DNA of 64,000 nt from Rhodospirillales bacterium (GTDB lineage: Bacteria; Pseudomonadota; Alphaproteobacteria; UBA828), in the NCBI GenBank assembly GCA_028818855.1, contig JAPPMY010000056.1, positions 62,001-126,000 on the forward strand, written 5' to 3'. The notes under the pieces were generated by a model, which did no database searches, was not told the origin of the DNA, and saw only the letters and a program-made list of their open reading frames with translations. Made by a program: the position numbers and the translations under genes. Shown here in pieces: positions 35,766-48,834 of the stretch (position 1 is the first letter of the stretch; each line of letters starts with the position of its first letter).

Positions 35766-37343
35766 TCAGAAGCTCAGGCGCTTGACGTCGATAACGGAGG
35801 CGCATGCGCGCAGCCGCGCGAGCACGTCGTCGGGCACTGCCGAATCCACGCCCATGAGGCCGATCGCGTCGCCGCCCGGCTCCCGGCGCCCCAGGTTGAA
35901 GGTGGCGATGTTGATGTCGGCCTCGCCGAGGACCGTGGCAACCGAGCCGATCAGGCCCGGCTTGTCCTCGTTGGTAAAGTAGAGCATGTGCGGGCCGAGC
36001 TCGGCCTCGACCTCGATGCCCTCGACCTCCACGATCCGCTGCCCGCCGCGGCCGATGAGCGTGCCGGCGACGGCCTGCGCGGCGTCCTGCGACAGCACTT
36101 CGACCCGCATGAGGGTCTGGTAGTCCGCCGTCGTCGCGCTCTTGACCTCGCGCACCGCGATGCCGCGCTCACGCGCGATGAAGGGGGCGTTGACGATGTT
36201 CACGTCGTCGAGGCGGGGGCCCAGCAGGCCCTGTAGCGCCGCCGCCGTGAGCAGCCGCGAATCGAGCGCGCTGGCCTGGCCCTCGTAGGCGACGGTGACG
36301 CCCCGGATGCGGCCTTCCGCGATCTGGCCGGCGAAGCTCCCGATCTGCTGGGCGAGGGTCAGGTAGGGGCCGAGCTTGGCCATGTCCTCCGGTGAGACCG
36401 AGGGCGCGTTGAGGGCGTTCAGCACGGTGCCGGTGAGCAGGTACTCCGCCATCTGCTGCGCGATCTGAAGCGCGACGTTCTCCTGCGCCTCGACCGTCGA
36501 CGCCCCGAGGTGAGGCGTCGCGATGACCTCGTCCAGCGCGAAGAGGGGGTTGTCCCGCGCCGGCTCCTCCTCGAAGACGTCGAGCGCGGCGCCGGCCACG
36601 TGGCCGCTCTCGATGGCGCTCTTGAGGTCGGCCTCAACGATCAGGCCGCCGCGCGCGCAGTTCACGATGCGCACGCCCGCCCTGGTCTTGGCCAGCGCTT
36701 CGGCGTCGATGGTTCCGCGCGTCTCGTCCGTGAGCGGCACGTGCAGGGTGATGACATCGGCGTCGGCCAGCAGCTCGTCCATCGTCACCAGCGCCACGCC
36801 GAGTGAGGACGCGCGCTCGGGCGAGAGGTACGGATCGTAGGCGACGACCCGCATCCGGAGCCCCTGTGCCAGGGTGGCGACGATGGCGCCGATGGTGCCG
36901 CAGCCGATGACGCCGAGGGTCTTGTCGCGAAGCTCGACGCCCATGAAGCGGCCGCGCTCCCAACCGCCCTTGCGGGTGGACCGGTCGGCCTGTGGAATCC
37001 GCCGCGCGAGCGCGCACATCATGGCGATGGTGTGCTCGGCCGCGGTCACGGAGTTGCCGTGAGGCGTGTTCATGACCACGATGCCACGCTTCGTCGCCGC
37101 GTCCATGTCGACGTTGTCGACGCCGGTTCCGGCCCGGCCCACGACCTTGAGCCGTGTTGCCCGTTCCAGCAGCTCCGCGCTCACACGGGTCGCGGAGCGG
37201 ACGACGAGCCCTTCGTAGTCGCCGACGATCTCCGCCAGTGCCTCGGGTGCGAGCCCCGCATGGCTGCCGACCTCGATGCCGCGCTCGGCAAATGCCTGCA
37301 CGGCCACCTCGCTTATCTCGTCCGCGATCAGGACACTCGGCAT
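35766..37343 (-). CDS. serA: D-3-phosphoglycerate dehydrogenase
   Basis: First enzyme of serine biosynthesis, 525 residues, the long type with an extra domain and a C-terminal ACT domain. The NAD-binding motif is GVIGCGTIGAIVA near residue 145, the substrate Arg is in VNCARGGLI (about 232), and HLGAS (about 282) has the catalytic His. The ASB and ACT domains follow, ending in the ACT domain from NEDKPGLIGSVATVLG, where serine may inhibit. It is 27 bases downstream of serC, so serine synthesis genes are in one unit. Confidence 0.96.
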   Translation of the reverse strand: MPSVLIADEISEVAVQAFAERGIEVGSHAGLAPEALAEIVGDYEGLVVRSATRVSAELLERATRLKVVGRAGTGVDNVDMDAATKRGIVVMNTPHGNSVTAAEHTIAMMCALARRIPQADRSTRKGGWERGRFMGVELRDKTLGVIGCGTIGAIVATLAQGLRMRVVAYDPYLSPERASSLGVALVTMDELLADADVITLHVPLTDETRGTIDAEALAKTRAGVRIVNCARGGLIVEADLKSAIESGHVAGAALDVFEEEPARDNPLFALDEVIATPHLGASTVEAQENVALQIAQQMAEYLLTGTVLNALNAPSVSPEDMAKLGPYLTLAQQIGSFAGQIAEGRIRGVTVAYEGQASALDSRLLTAAALQGLLGPRLDDVNIVNAPFIARERGIAVREVKSATTADYQTLMRVEVLSQDAAQAVAGTLIGRGGQRIVEVEGIEVEAELGPHMLYFTNEDKPGLIGSVATVLGEADINIATFNLGRREPGGDAIGLMGVDSAVPDDVLARLRACASVIDVKRLSF

Positions 37344-37370
37344 CGGACCCGCCCCCGGCGGCTGGCGCGC

Positions 37371-38531
37371 TCAGCCGGCCCCGTGCCGGCGCGCGTCCTC
37401 CCAGGCCCAGTCGAGCCAGGGAGTCAGCGCTTCGAGATCGCCGCGCTCCACCGTGCCGCCGCACCAGATGCGAAGCCCCGGCGGGGCGGCTCGGTGCGTC
37501 TTGATATCATATGCGGCGTCCTCCGCCTCCAGCAGGGCGGTCATGCGCTTGATCACGGCCCATTGGTCGTCCGTCTCGAGCGCGCTGAACCAGGGATCGA
37601 CGACGCTGAGGCACACCGACGTGCGTGAGCGCGTCTCCGGCACTTCCGCCAGGAAGTCGACCCATTCGCGCGCCGCGACCCACGACTCGATCGCCTCGAA
37701 ATTGGCCCGTGTCCGGGCGATCATCCCCGCCTGCCCGCCAATCGATTCGATCCAGCGGAGCGCGTCGAGCGTGTCCTCCACCGCCATCATGGAGACCGTG
37801 TTGATGGTCTCGCCGCGGAAGATGCCCTCGTTGAGCCTGCCGTCGCCGGTGGTGAGGCGGAAGACTCGCGGTACCGGCCAGGGCGGCGCCTCGCTCTCCA
37901 GCCGTTCCGCCGCGCGCGGACCCAGGATCAGCATGCCGAACCCGGCCTCCCCGCCCAGCGCCTTCTGCCAGGAGTAGGTGGTCGTATCGAGCCTGGTCCA
38001 GTCCATCGGGTAGGCGAGGACGGCGGACGTGGCATCGCAGAGCGTGAGCCCGGCGCGGTCGGTCGCGATCCACTCGGCGTCGGGGACCCGCACGCCCGAG
38101 GTGGTGCCGTTCCACACGAACACCGTATCGCGCGAAGGGTCGACCTGCGCGAGGTCGGGCAGATGGCCGTAGGGCGCCTGGAGCACGCGCGCATCCAGGG
38201 GGCGCAGCTCGCGCGCGCCGTCGTGTGCCCAGAGCGCGCCGAAATTGTCCCAGCTCAGGAAGTCGACTCCGCGCGGGCCGAGCAGCGACCACATGGCCAT
38301 CTCGATCGCGCCGGTGTCGGATCCCGGCACGATGCCGAGGCGCCATTCGTCGGGCAGCCCGAGGAGCGCACGCGAGCGCTCCAGAAGCTCCTGGATCCGC
38401 GCCAGCGGCACTCTCGCGCGGTGCGACCGGCCGAGCAGCGCGCCCGACAGGACATCGACCGACCATCCGGGACGCTTGGGACAGGGCCCCGAGGAGAAGA
38501 GGGGGGTGTTCGGGCGGACGCTGGGTTTCAT
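37371..38531 (-). CDS. serC: Phosphoserine aminotransferase
   Basis: Converts 3-phosphohydroxypyruvate to phosphoserine, 386 residues, the alpha-proteobacterial type. Markers are MKPSVRPNTPLFSSGPCPKRPGW at the start (as in the family), the GSDTGAIEMAMW segment, the PLP Lys in TTYSWQKALGG (about 193), and SVCLSVVD near the C-terminus. The ATG at 38531 gives the conserved N-terminus; the frame continues upstream without similarity. Next on the strand is serA. Confidence 0.94.
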   Translation of the reverse strand: MKPSVRPNTPLFSSGPCPKRPGWSVDVLSGALLGRSHRARVPLARIQELLERSRALLGLPDEWRLGIVPGSDTGAIEMAMWSLLGPRGVDFLSWDNFGALWAHDGARELRPLDARVLQAPYGHLPDLAQVDPSRDTVFVWNGTTSGVRVPDAEWIATDRAGLTLCDATSAVLAYPMDWTRLDTTTYSWQKALGGEAGFGMLILGPRAAERLESEAPPWPVPRVFRLTTGDGRLNEGIFRGETINTVSMMAVEDTLDALRWIESIGGQAGMIARTRANFEAIESWVAAREWVDFLAEVPETRSRTSVCLSVVDPWFSALETDDQWAVIKRMTALLEAEDAAYDIKTHRAAPPGLRIWCGGTVERGDLEALTPWLDWAWEDARRHGAG

Positions 38532-38562
38532 GCGCGGCACGGCCGGTCCTGGCGCTTTCGGC

Positions 38563-39348
38563 TCAGACCGTGATCGTCCCTTCGAAGTACTGCACGGCAC
38601 TGCCGGTCAGCCGCACGCGTTCGCCCGCGACCGTGCAGTGCACCGTGCCGCCCCGCGCCGAGGCCTGGTAGGCGCGCAGGGTGGTCTTGCCGAGTCGCTC
38701 GGCCCAGAAGGGCGCCAGCATGCAGTGCGCGGACCCGGTGACCGGGTCTTCGGGCACGCCCATTCGGGGCGAAAAGAACCGTGAGACAAAGTCCGCGCTC
38801 TCACCCGGCGCGGTGACGATGATGCCGCGCCGCTCGTCGAGTCGCGCGAGCGCCGTCATGTCGGGCTCGATCGCCCTGACCTGCGCTTCGGTCTCCAGAA
38901 GCGCTAGGTAGTCCATGTCCCCGAACGCAGCGATGGGCTCCAGCCCGAGCCCTGCGGCGAGATCGGCCGGCGGCGGGTCCAGCGGGTGCGCGGCGAGCGC
39001 CGGGAAGTCCATGGTGAGGCCATCGTCCCCGCGAACCACGTCGAGGCGGCCGCTCCTGGTGTCGAACGCCACCGCATCCGCGTCCGGCAGCACGTGGTGG
39101 AACACGACGTGCGCGCTGGCCAGTGTCGCGTGGCCGCAGAGATCGACCTCCGCCAGCGGGGTGAACCAGCGCAGCGCGTAGGCGCCCTTTGCCGGCACGA
39201 AGAACGCGGTTTCAGACAGATTGTTCTCGTACGCGATGGCCTGCATCGTGGCGTCGTCGAGCCACGAATCCAGCGGGCAGACCGCGGCGGGATTGCCGCC
39301 GAACACTCTGTCGGTGAAGGCATCGACCTGGAATATTCTCAGTCTCAT
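38563..39348 (-). CDS. PhzF-family isomerase-like protein
   Basis: 261-residue protein of the PhzF/diaminopimelate epimerase fold. The N-terminus RIFQVDAFTDRVFGGNPAAVCPL is diagnostic, and the catalytic Glu is in NNLSETAFF (about 46). EDPVTGSAHCMLAPFW (about 202) closes the second half. These proteins isomerise small cyclic or amino acid derivatives; most are of unknown substrate, and there are no phenazine genes here. It is 31 bases upstream of serC on the same strand and may be read with it. Confidence 0.87.
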   Translation of the reverse strand: MRLRIFQVDAFTDRVFGGNPAAVCPLDSWLDDATMQAIAYENNLSETAFFVPAKGAYALRWFTPLAEVDLCGHATLASAHVVFHHVLPDADAVAFDTRSGRLDVVRGDDGLTMDFPALAAHPLDPPPADLAAGLGLEPIAAFGDMDYLALLETEAQVRAIEPDMTALARLDERRGIIVTAPGESADFVSRFFSPRMGVPEDPVTGSAHCMLAPFWAERLGKTTLRAYQASARGGTVHCTVAGERVRLTGSAVQYFEGTITV

Positions 39349-39384
39349 GCAACAGTTTATTGACGATCATGCAAAGCCATGCAA
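39346..39384. repeat. Three CATGCAA copies in a divergent promoter region
   Basis: CATGCAA occurs at 39346-39352 (over the PhzF start), 39368-39374 and 39378-39384. Spacings are 22 and 10 bases, near two and one helical turns. TTGACG (39360-39365) lies between the first two. This could be a binding site for a regulator of either divergent gene. Chance cannot be excluded for a 7-base word. Confidence 0.35.
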
Positions 39385-39444
39385 GGTGAGGCAGGGGCTG
39401 CGGCGCAGCGCGCCGCTCTGCAACGATCGGGTTCCGCCAACGGC

Positions 39445-40863
39445 ATGGACCGCGGCACCTTGCGAAGAGTCCGGGCGAAGGCGCTGGCTGCCGCCGCGGG
39501 TGCGGCAGCGCTCGGCGCAGTGCTGCTTGCTGCGCCGCAGGCGAGGGCCGCGGACTTCTTCGAGGCCTACGAGGCGTTCCAGCGCGGTGACTATGAAGAG
39601 GCGCACGCCGCCTGGTCCACGTTCGCTCGTGCCGGTGACGTCGACGCACAGTTCAATCTCGGCGCGCTCTACGAGAACGGACTGGGCGTAGCGGAGGACG
39701 CCGAGAAGGCCGCCCGCTGGTACCGCGCCGCGGCGGACCGCCGGCTCGACCTCGCCCGGCTCGCGCTGGCCCGGTTGCTGCGCACCGGTGCGCTTGAGCC
39801 CGAGCCCGACGAAAGCCAGATCAAGCTGCTTGAAACGGCTGCCCGCCGCGGGCTGGCGGAAGCCCAGTTCGAGCTCGGCGTGGCCTACGATCAGGGCCTC
39901 GGCGTCACCCAGAACCACGCGACGGCGGCGGGTTGGTATCACCGCGCGGCCGAGCAGGGACTGACCGACGCCCAGTACAATCTGGCGACGCTCTACGACG
40001 AAGGACTGGGAACCCCGCGCGATCTCGAGCGGGCAAGAGACTGGTACATGCGCGCTGCCGATGCCGGCGAACCCCGGGCCATGAACAACCTCGGATATAT
40101 CTACGAGAAGGGCTTGGCCGGGGCGAGGGACTACAGCGAGGCGGTCGTCTGGTACCGCCGCGCGGCGCGCAAGGGCCTGGCCATCGCGCAGAGCAATCTG
40201 GCGGCGCTTCACTATCTCGGCCGTGGCGTGGCGCGTGACTACGAGCAGTCCCATCGCTGGTACAAGGCGGCCGCCGAGCAGGGCGATGCGGTGGGCCGCA
40301 GCGGCCTCGGCCTGCTCTACGCGAACGGCCTCGGCGTGGAGCGCGATCTCGTGCGGGCGATGGCCTGGTTCAGTCTCGCCGCCCATGCCAAGGGCTCGGC
40401 CGGCACGGACGCGATCAAGTACCGCGACCAGCTCTCGCGTCTCCTGTCGCCCGCAGAGCGCGCCGAGGCGCAAGCGCTCAGCCTCGAGTTCGCGAACCGG
40501 GTTGACGACGGAGAGGAACCGGAGAGGCCTACCCTCCGAGTGGCCTTGCCCCGGCCCGCCAACGACTTCCGCGATTCCGCCATCTACGCGCAGCGCCTTC
40601 TCAAGTCGCTGGGATACTATGATGCGGCGGTGGACGGAGTCGCCGGAGAGCTGACCATCGAGGCCGCGCGACGGTTCCTGCGGGAGAATGGGCTGCGCTT
40701 GGCCCCGCAGGTCACCCGGGACCTCGTGAAGGCGCTGGAGGAGGAACGGGCAGAGCGTATCGCGGCAGCCGCAGCCGCCGCTGCCGAAGAGGCCGCGCAG
40801 CGGGAACGCGCGGGGGAGTTCTATGATCCGGCGGCGGAGACAAACGGGCAGGACCGGTCATGA
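39445..40863 (+). CDS. Sel1-repeat protein with C-terminal peptidoglycan-binding-like domain
   Basis: 472 residues with a signal peptide (ALAAAAGAAALGAVLLAAPQ, then ARAADFFEAYEAF). About eight Sel1/TPR-like repeats run from residue 45 to 320, each with the pattern AQFNLGALYENGLGVxxDxxKAxxWYRxAA. A C-terminal domain (about 375-430) with AQRLLKSLGYYDAAVDGVAGELTIEAARRF matches the PG_binding_1 fold. Probably periplasmic and an adaptor near the cell wall. The ATG at 39445 is preferred; upstream residues are not conserved. Its stop overlaps the bamD start (ATGA). Confidence 0.85.
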   Translation: MDRGTLRRVRAKALAAAAGAAALGAVLLAAPQARAADFFEAYEAFQRGDYEEAHAAWSTFARAGDVDAQFNLGALYENGLGVAEDAEKAARWYRAAADRRLDLARLALARLLRTGALEPEPDESQIKLLETAARRGLAEAQFELGVAYDQGLGVTQNHATAAGWYHRAAEQGLTDAQYNLATLYDEGLGTPRDLERARDWYMRAADAGEPRAMNNLGYIYEKGLAGARDYSEAVVWYRRAARKGLAIAQSNLAALHYLGRGVARDYEQSHRWYKAAAEQGDAVGRSGLGLLYANGLGVERDLVRAMAWFSLAAHAKGSAGTDAIKYRDQLSRLLSPAERAEAQALSLEFANRVDDGEEPERPTLRVALPRPANDFRDSAIYAQRLLKSLGYYDAAVDGVAGELTIEAARRFLRENGLRLAPQVTRDLVKALEEERAERIAAAAAAAAEEAAQRERAGEFYDPAAETNGQDRS

Positions 40864-41693
40864 CGCGTAGGCTAGCGACAATTCCCAAAGCGCCGGCCGT
40901 GCTGGCCGCGACGGTCGGGCTGGTGATGGCGCTGCTCGTCGGATGCGCGCCCGGCGAGGAGCCTTACGTCGAGCGCCCGGTCGAGGAGCTCTACAACGAG
41001 GCGATGGACAGCCTGCTGGGCGAGGACTTCGACGCGGCCGTGGCGGGCTTCGCGGAGGTGGAGCGTCAGCATCCCTACTCGGTGTGGGCGACGCGGGCGC
41101 AGCTCATGCTGGCGTTCGTCTATTACCAGGGCAACCGCTATGACGACGCCATCGCTGCCGCGGGCCGCTTCATCGAGCTGCATCCCGGCAATCGCGATGC
41201 CGCATACGCCTATTACCTGATTGCCATGTCCCATTACGAGCAGATTTCCAGCGTGGACCGCGACCAGAAGACGACCGAGTTCGCGTTGCAGGCTCTGGAG
41301 GAAGTGGTGCGCCGCTTCCCCGACAGCACCTATGCGCGCGATGCCCGCATCAAGATCGACCTGGCGCGGGATCATCTTGCGGGAAAGGAGATGACCGTCG
41401 GGCGCTACTACTTGAACCGCGGAAACCCGATTGCCGCAATCGGCCGCTTCCGCAAGGTCGTCGAGCTTTACCAGACCACGAGTCATGCGCCGGAGGCGCT
41501 GCACCGGCTCACCGAGGCGTACCTGGCGCTGGGGGTACCCGGAGAAGCGCAGACCGCGGCGGCGGTTCTCGGCCACAACTATCCGGGCAGCCAGTGGTAT
41601 CAGCACAGCTACGCCCTGCTCACCGACTCGGACCTGCAGCCCGAGGCGGACGAGGGGTCCTGGATCAGCCGCGTCTTCGGCGACCTGCTCTGA
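40860..41693 (+). CDS. bamD: Outer membrane assembly lipoprotein BamD
   Basis: 277-residue lipoprotein component of the BAM complex that inserts beta-barrel proteins. The lipobox is ALLVGCA (Cys 29 or so), followed by TPR helices: EELYNEAMDSLLGEDFDAAVAGF, MLAFVYYQGNRYDDAIAA and YYLIAMSHYEQISSVDRDQKTT, the last being a family hallmark. GRYYLNRGNPIAAIGRFRKVVELY is the C-terminal repeat. It overlaps the preceding Sel1 gene by four bases and precedes recN, the order seen in many Alphaproteobacteria. Confidence 0.95.
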   Translation: MTRRLATIPKAPAVLAATVGLVMALLVGCAPGEEPYVERPVEELYNEAMDSLLGEDFDAAVAGFAEVERQHPYSVWATRAQLMLAFVYYQGNRYDDAIAAAGRFIELHPGNRDAAYAYYLIAMSHYEQISSVDRDQKTTEFALQALEEVVRRFPDSTYARDARIKIDLARDHLAGKEMTVGRYYLNRGNPIAAIGRFRKVVELYQTTSHAPEALHRLTEAYLALGVPGEAQTAAAVLGHNYPGSQWYQHSYALLTDSDLQPEADEGSWISRVFGDLL

Positions 41694-41703
41694 CACGGGG
41701 CAA

Positions 41704-45536
<3,833 letters not shown>

Positions 45537-45540
45537 GCCC

Positions 45541-46224
45541 GTGCACGACAGTTCTGCAGCCACCAGCCGTGCGATCGAGTGGTCGGTCGCGTCGGAACCG
45601 GTGCCTTATCCCGATGCCGTCGCCGCGATGGAGGAGCGGATTGCCGCGATCCTCGCGCGCCGGGCGCCGGAGCAGGTGTGGCTGCTGGAGCACCCGCCGC
45701 TCTATACCGCCGGCACCAGCGCGCAAGCGGACGACCTGCTCGATCCCCAGGGCTTGCCCGTCTACCGCTCGGGCCGGGGCGGCCAGTACACCTACCACGG
45801 CCCCGGCCAGCGGGTGGCCTACGTCATGCTCGATCTCGCGTCGCGGGGGCGCATGGACCTCCGCTGCTTCGTCCGTGATCTCGAGAACTGGCTGATCGAC
45901 ACGCTGGACGCGTTCGGCGTGGCGGGCATGCGCCGCGAAGGCCGCGTCGGCATCTGGGTCGAGACCGCGGAAGGCGAGGCCAAGATCGCGGCGATCGGCG
46001 TGCGGGTCCGCCGCTGGGTGACCTTCCACGGCGTCTCGCTCAATGTCGCCCCGGACCTCTCCCACTACCGGGGCATCGTCGCCTGCGGCATCCGCGAGCA
46101 CGGCGTCACCTCGCTCGCGGCCCTCGGGGTCGACGCCACGATGGCCGACGTCGACGGCGCCCTGCGGCGCAGCTTCGAGGCGGTGTTCGGCGGCTCGGCT
46201 AGTGAGCGCCGCGCGACAGGTTGA
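45541..46224 (+). CDS. lipB: Octanoyl-(acyl carrier protein):protein octanoyltransferase LipB
   Basis: 227-residue enzyme that starts lipoate assembly by moving octanoyl groups to lipoyl domains; one such domain is in the acetoin dehydrogenase E2 of this window. The conserved segments are [32 protein letters not shown], the catalytic Lys in [13 protein letters not shown] (about 142) and Cys in [17 protein letters not shown] (about 181). The GTG start at 45541 follows ligA after four bases. The 3' end overlaps the opposing SMR gene by 26 bases. Confidence 0.94.
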   Translation: MHDSSAATSRAIEWSVASEPVPYPDAVAAMEERIAAILARRAPEQVWLLEHPPLYTAGTSAQADDLLDPQGLPVYRSGRGGQYTYHGPGQRVAYVMLDLASRGRMDLRCFVRDLENWLIDTLDAFGVAGMRREGRVGIWVETAEGEAKIAAIGVRVRRWVTFHGVSLNVAPDLSHYRGIVACGIREHGVTSLAALGVDATMADVDGALRRSFEAVFGGSASERRATG

Positions 46225-46522
46225 GGCCGACCACACCGATGATGATGAGGACGATGGAGCCGATTCTCAGCGGCCCCATGGGCTCCTTGAACCACATGTA
46301 GCCGATGATGGCGATCGCCGCCGTCCCGATACCGGCCCATATGGCGTAGGACAGGCCGAGATCGAGCTTCTTCAGCGCAAGCGCGAACAGCACAAAGCTG
46401 ACCCCGTAGAGAACGAAGATCATGGCGGTGAAGACCGGCTTGGTCAGCCCCTCGCTCAGCTTCATGGAGGTGGTGCCGCCGACCTCGAAGATGATGGCGA
46501 GAGAGAGATAGACCCAGTGCAT
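46199..46522 (-). CDS. Small multidrug resistance (SMR) family transporter, EmrE-like
   Basis: 107-residue four-helix membrane protein. The first helix carries the essential Glu in [19 protein letters not shown], more like EmrE/Qac than the guanidinium-exporting SugE/Gdx branch. [19 protein letters not shown] and [13 protein letters not shown] are helices 3 and 4. Predicted to export cationic compounds in exchange for protons. Start is the ATG at 46522. An 8-bp inverted repeat (46528-46535 and 46576-46583) encloses its leader. Confidence 0.9.
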   Translation of the reverse strand: MHWVYLSLAIIFEVGGTTSMKLSEGLTKPVFTAMIFVLYGVSFVLFALALKKLDLGLSYAIWAGIGTAAIAIIGYMWFKEPMGPLRIGSIVLIIIGVVGLNLSRGAH

Positions 46523-46527
46523 GGCGC

Positions 46528-46583
46528 GACTCCGGACGGACAGACATTGAGCCGCGTCCATCTTTGATGCGCTCCCCGGAGTC
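46528..46583 (-). other. Inverted repeat enclosing the SMR leader
   Basis: On the minus strand GACTCCGG (46583-46576) and CCGGAGTC (46535-46528) are perfect complements across 40 bases, ending six bases before the start codon. An inner GGACG/CGTCC pairing would compete with the outer stem. It may be a structured leader or a chance match in GC-rich DNA. It does not match the guanidine riboswitch features I know. Confidence 0.3.
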
Positions 46584-46789
46584 AAGGCACAGGGGGTGCA
46601 ACGCGGGGCAAAGCAGCTGTCGGCGGAGAGGTCCGCTACGGCCAGGGCCGAGCGCGCGCGGTTGCCTCGGGTCCGCTCTCCCCATAACATCCTGCCGCCC
46701 GGAGTCATCGGGAGGCCGGGCCGCAATCGAATGGGCGTACCGCCGGGTCCGCAAGGCTGGCGCGCGCCTTAACGCGTGGGAGAGTGGCG

Positions 46790-48832
46790 TTGGCAGATTA
46801 TCTGGTCGGTATCGATGTCGGAGGGACGTTCACGGATTTCGTGAGCTACAATTCGGAGACCAGGGCGGTCGACGTGTGGAAGATCCTGTCGACGCCCCAC
46901 GATCCCAACGAGGGCATTCTGGGCGGGCTCGGGCGCTTCGACGCGCCGTCGGACATCCGCAACATCAGGCTCGGCACCACGGTCGCGACCAACGCGATCC
47001 TGGAGCGCAAGGGCGCCAGGGTGGCTTACGTGACAACCGAGGGCTTTCGCGACATCCCCTTCATCCAGCGGGGCAACCGGCGCAGCCACTACGACATCAC
47101 CTGGATCAAGCCGAAGCCGCTGGTCAAGCGCCGCCACTGCTACGAGGTCAACGAGCGGATCATGTCCGACGGCACGGTCCATGTGCCGCTCGACGAGGAC
47201 GGCGTCCGCGCCATCGCGCGAGAGATCAGGGAGGACGGCTCCATCGAGGCGGTGGCGCTCAACTTCCTGTTTTCGTACGTGACGCCCGACCACGAACGGC
47301 GCGCCAAGGAGATCCTGGAGGAGGAGCTGCCGGACATTCCGGTCTCCATCTCCTACGACGTGCTGCCGAAGTGGAAGGAGTACGAGCGCGCATCGACCAC
47401 CATCGCCGACGCCTACGTGAAGCCGGTGGTGAACCGGCAGGTCGCCAACCTGCGCGAGCGGTTCGGCGCGAGCGGCGTCACCGACCAGGCCGTCGTCATC
47501 AAGTCCAACGGCGGCGAGATGACCCTGGAGGCGGCGCAGCGCACGCCGATCCAGATGACGGTCTCCGGCCCCACCGGCGGGGTGATCGCGGGCAAGCATG
47601 TCGCCAAGCTGAGCGGCATCAGCCATCTCGTCACCCTCGACATGGGCGGCACGTCGACCGACACGTCCACCATCGTGGGCGGGCAGGAGAACTTCACCAC
47701 CGACTACGAGGTGGAGTTCGGCGTCCCCATCCAGATCCCCATGATCGACATCCGCACCATCGGCGCGGGCGGCGGCTCCATCGCCTGGATCGACAAGGGC
47801 GGCATGCTGCGCGTCGGGCCGGAGAGCGCGGGCGCGAACCCGGGCCCGGCCTGCTACGGCAGCGGCGGCGAACGGCCGGCGGTCACCGACGCCAATCTGC
47901 TGCTCGGCCGGATCAACCCCGAGAACTTCCTCGGCGGCGAGATGGCCCTCGACATGGCCGCAGCCGAGAAGGCGATTGCGAGCGTTGCCGAGCCGCTCGG
48001 GCGCACCGCGGAGGAGACGGCGCTCGCCATCGTGCAGATCGCCAACAACAACATGGTGGGCGCGCTGCGCTCGGTGCTGATCGAGCGCGGCCTCGACCCG
48101 CGCGACTTCGCGCTGCTCGCCTTCGGCGGCGCAGGCCCCCTGCACGCGGCCGACCTGATGAACGACGCCGGCATCCCGTCGGGCGTCATCCCGAACTACC
48201 CCGGCCAGTTCTCTGCCTTCGGCTTCATTCTCACCGACGCCCGCGTCGACGTGCAGCGCACGGTGCAGATGACGTCCAAGCGCTTCGACCAGGCGCGAGC
48301 GTCCGAGGTGATGAGCGCGCTCATCGAAACCGGGATCGCCGAGCTGAAGGCGCAGGGCTACGTCAAGAACATCGAGATCTACCGCTCGCTGGAGATGCGC
48401 TATCTCGGCCAGAACTACGAGCTGGAGATCCCGGTCGCCTTCGATTCCTTCACCGACGAGACGACGCCCAAGGTCTGGCAGGCCTTCCACGACATGCATC
48501 TCGCGCGCTTCGGCTTCAACATCCCGCGCGAGGTGATCGAGGTCATCACCGTCAAGGCCACCGTCGTCTCGCTCACCGAGAAGCCCGATCTCGCCACTAT
48601 TGGCAAGGCGGACGGCGGGCCGGAGCCCGTGGCAACCCGCTCGGTCGTGTTCGACGACGGCCGCCACGACACGCCGATCTACGACCGCGGGGCCTTGCGC
48701 GACGGCCACGCGATCACCGGCCCGGCAGTCATCGAGGAGCCCGTCTCGGTGACCGTGCTGCGCCCCGGCCAACCCATGAAGGTGGATCAGTACGGCAATC
48801 TTCTGATCGGCCGCATCGCCGAGGAGTCCTGA
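46790..48832 (+). CDS. Hydantoinase A / oxoprolinase subunit
   Basis: 680-residue ATP-dependent subunit of a split hydantoinase/oxoprolinase. It has DYLVGIDVGGTFTDFV at the N-terminus, TTVATNAILERKGARVAYVTTEGFRD (positions about 60-85), MGGTSTDTSTIVGG and GAGGGSIAWIDKGGMLRVGPESAGANPGPACYG (about 325-360). The TTG at 46790 has GGGAG seven bases upstream; a GTG at 46784 overlaps the ribosome site and is less likely. The partner HyuB gene follows after two bases. A distinct, fused version of the same enzyme type is at 25931-29794, so the window holds two members of the family. Confidence 0.87.
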   Translation: MADYLVGIDVGGTFTDFVSYNSETRAVDVWKILSTPHDPNEGILGGLGRFDAPSDIRNIRLGTTVATNAILERKGARVAYVTTEGFRDIPFIQRGNRRSHYDITWIKPKPLVKRRHCYEVNERIMSDGTVHVPLDEDGVRAIAREIREDGSIEAVALNFLFSYVTPDHERRAKEILEEELPDIPVSISYDVLPKWKEYERASTTIADAYVKPVVNRQVANLRERFGASGVTDQAVVIKSNGGEMTLEAAQRTPIQMTVSGPTGGVIAGKHVAKLSGISHLVTLDMGGTSTDTSTIVGGQENFTTDYEVEFGVPIQIPMIDIRTIGAGGGSIAWIDKGGMLRVGPESAGANPGPACYGSGGERPAVTDANLLLGRINPENFLGGEMALDMAAAEKAIASVAEPLGRTAEETALAIVQIANNNMVGALRSVLIERGLDPRDFALLAFGGAGPLHAADLMNDAGIPSGVIPNYPGQFSAFGFILTDARVDVQRTVQMTSKRFDQARASEVMSALIETGIAELKAQGYVKNIEIYRSLEMRYLGQNYELEIPVAFDSFTDETTPKVWQAFHDMHLARFGFNIPREVIEVITVKATVVSLTEKPDLATIGKADGGPEPVATRSVVFDDGRHDTPIYDRGALRDGHAITGPAVIEEPVSVTVLRPGQPMKVDQYGNLLIGRIAEES

Positions 48833-48834
48833 TC

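Noticed and set aside
46523-46783. A guanidine riboswitch upstream of the SMR gene
   Set aside because: The transporter is EmrE-like rather than SugE/Gdx-like, and I could not find the conserved ACGR hairpin loops or other riboswitch features.
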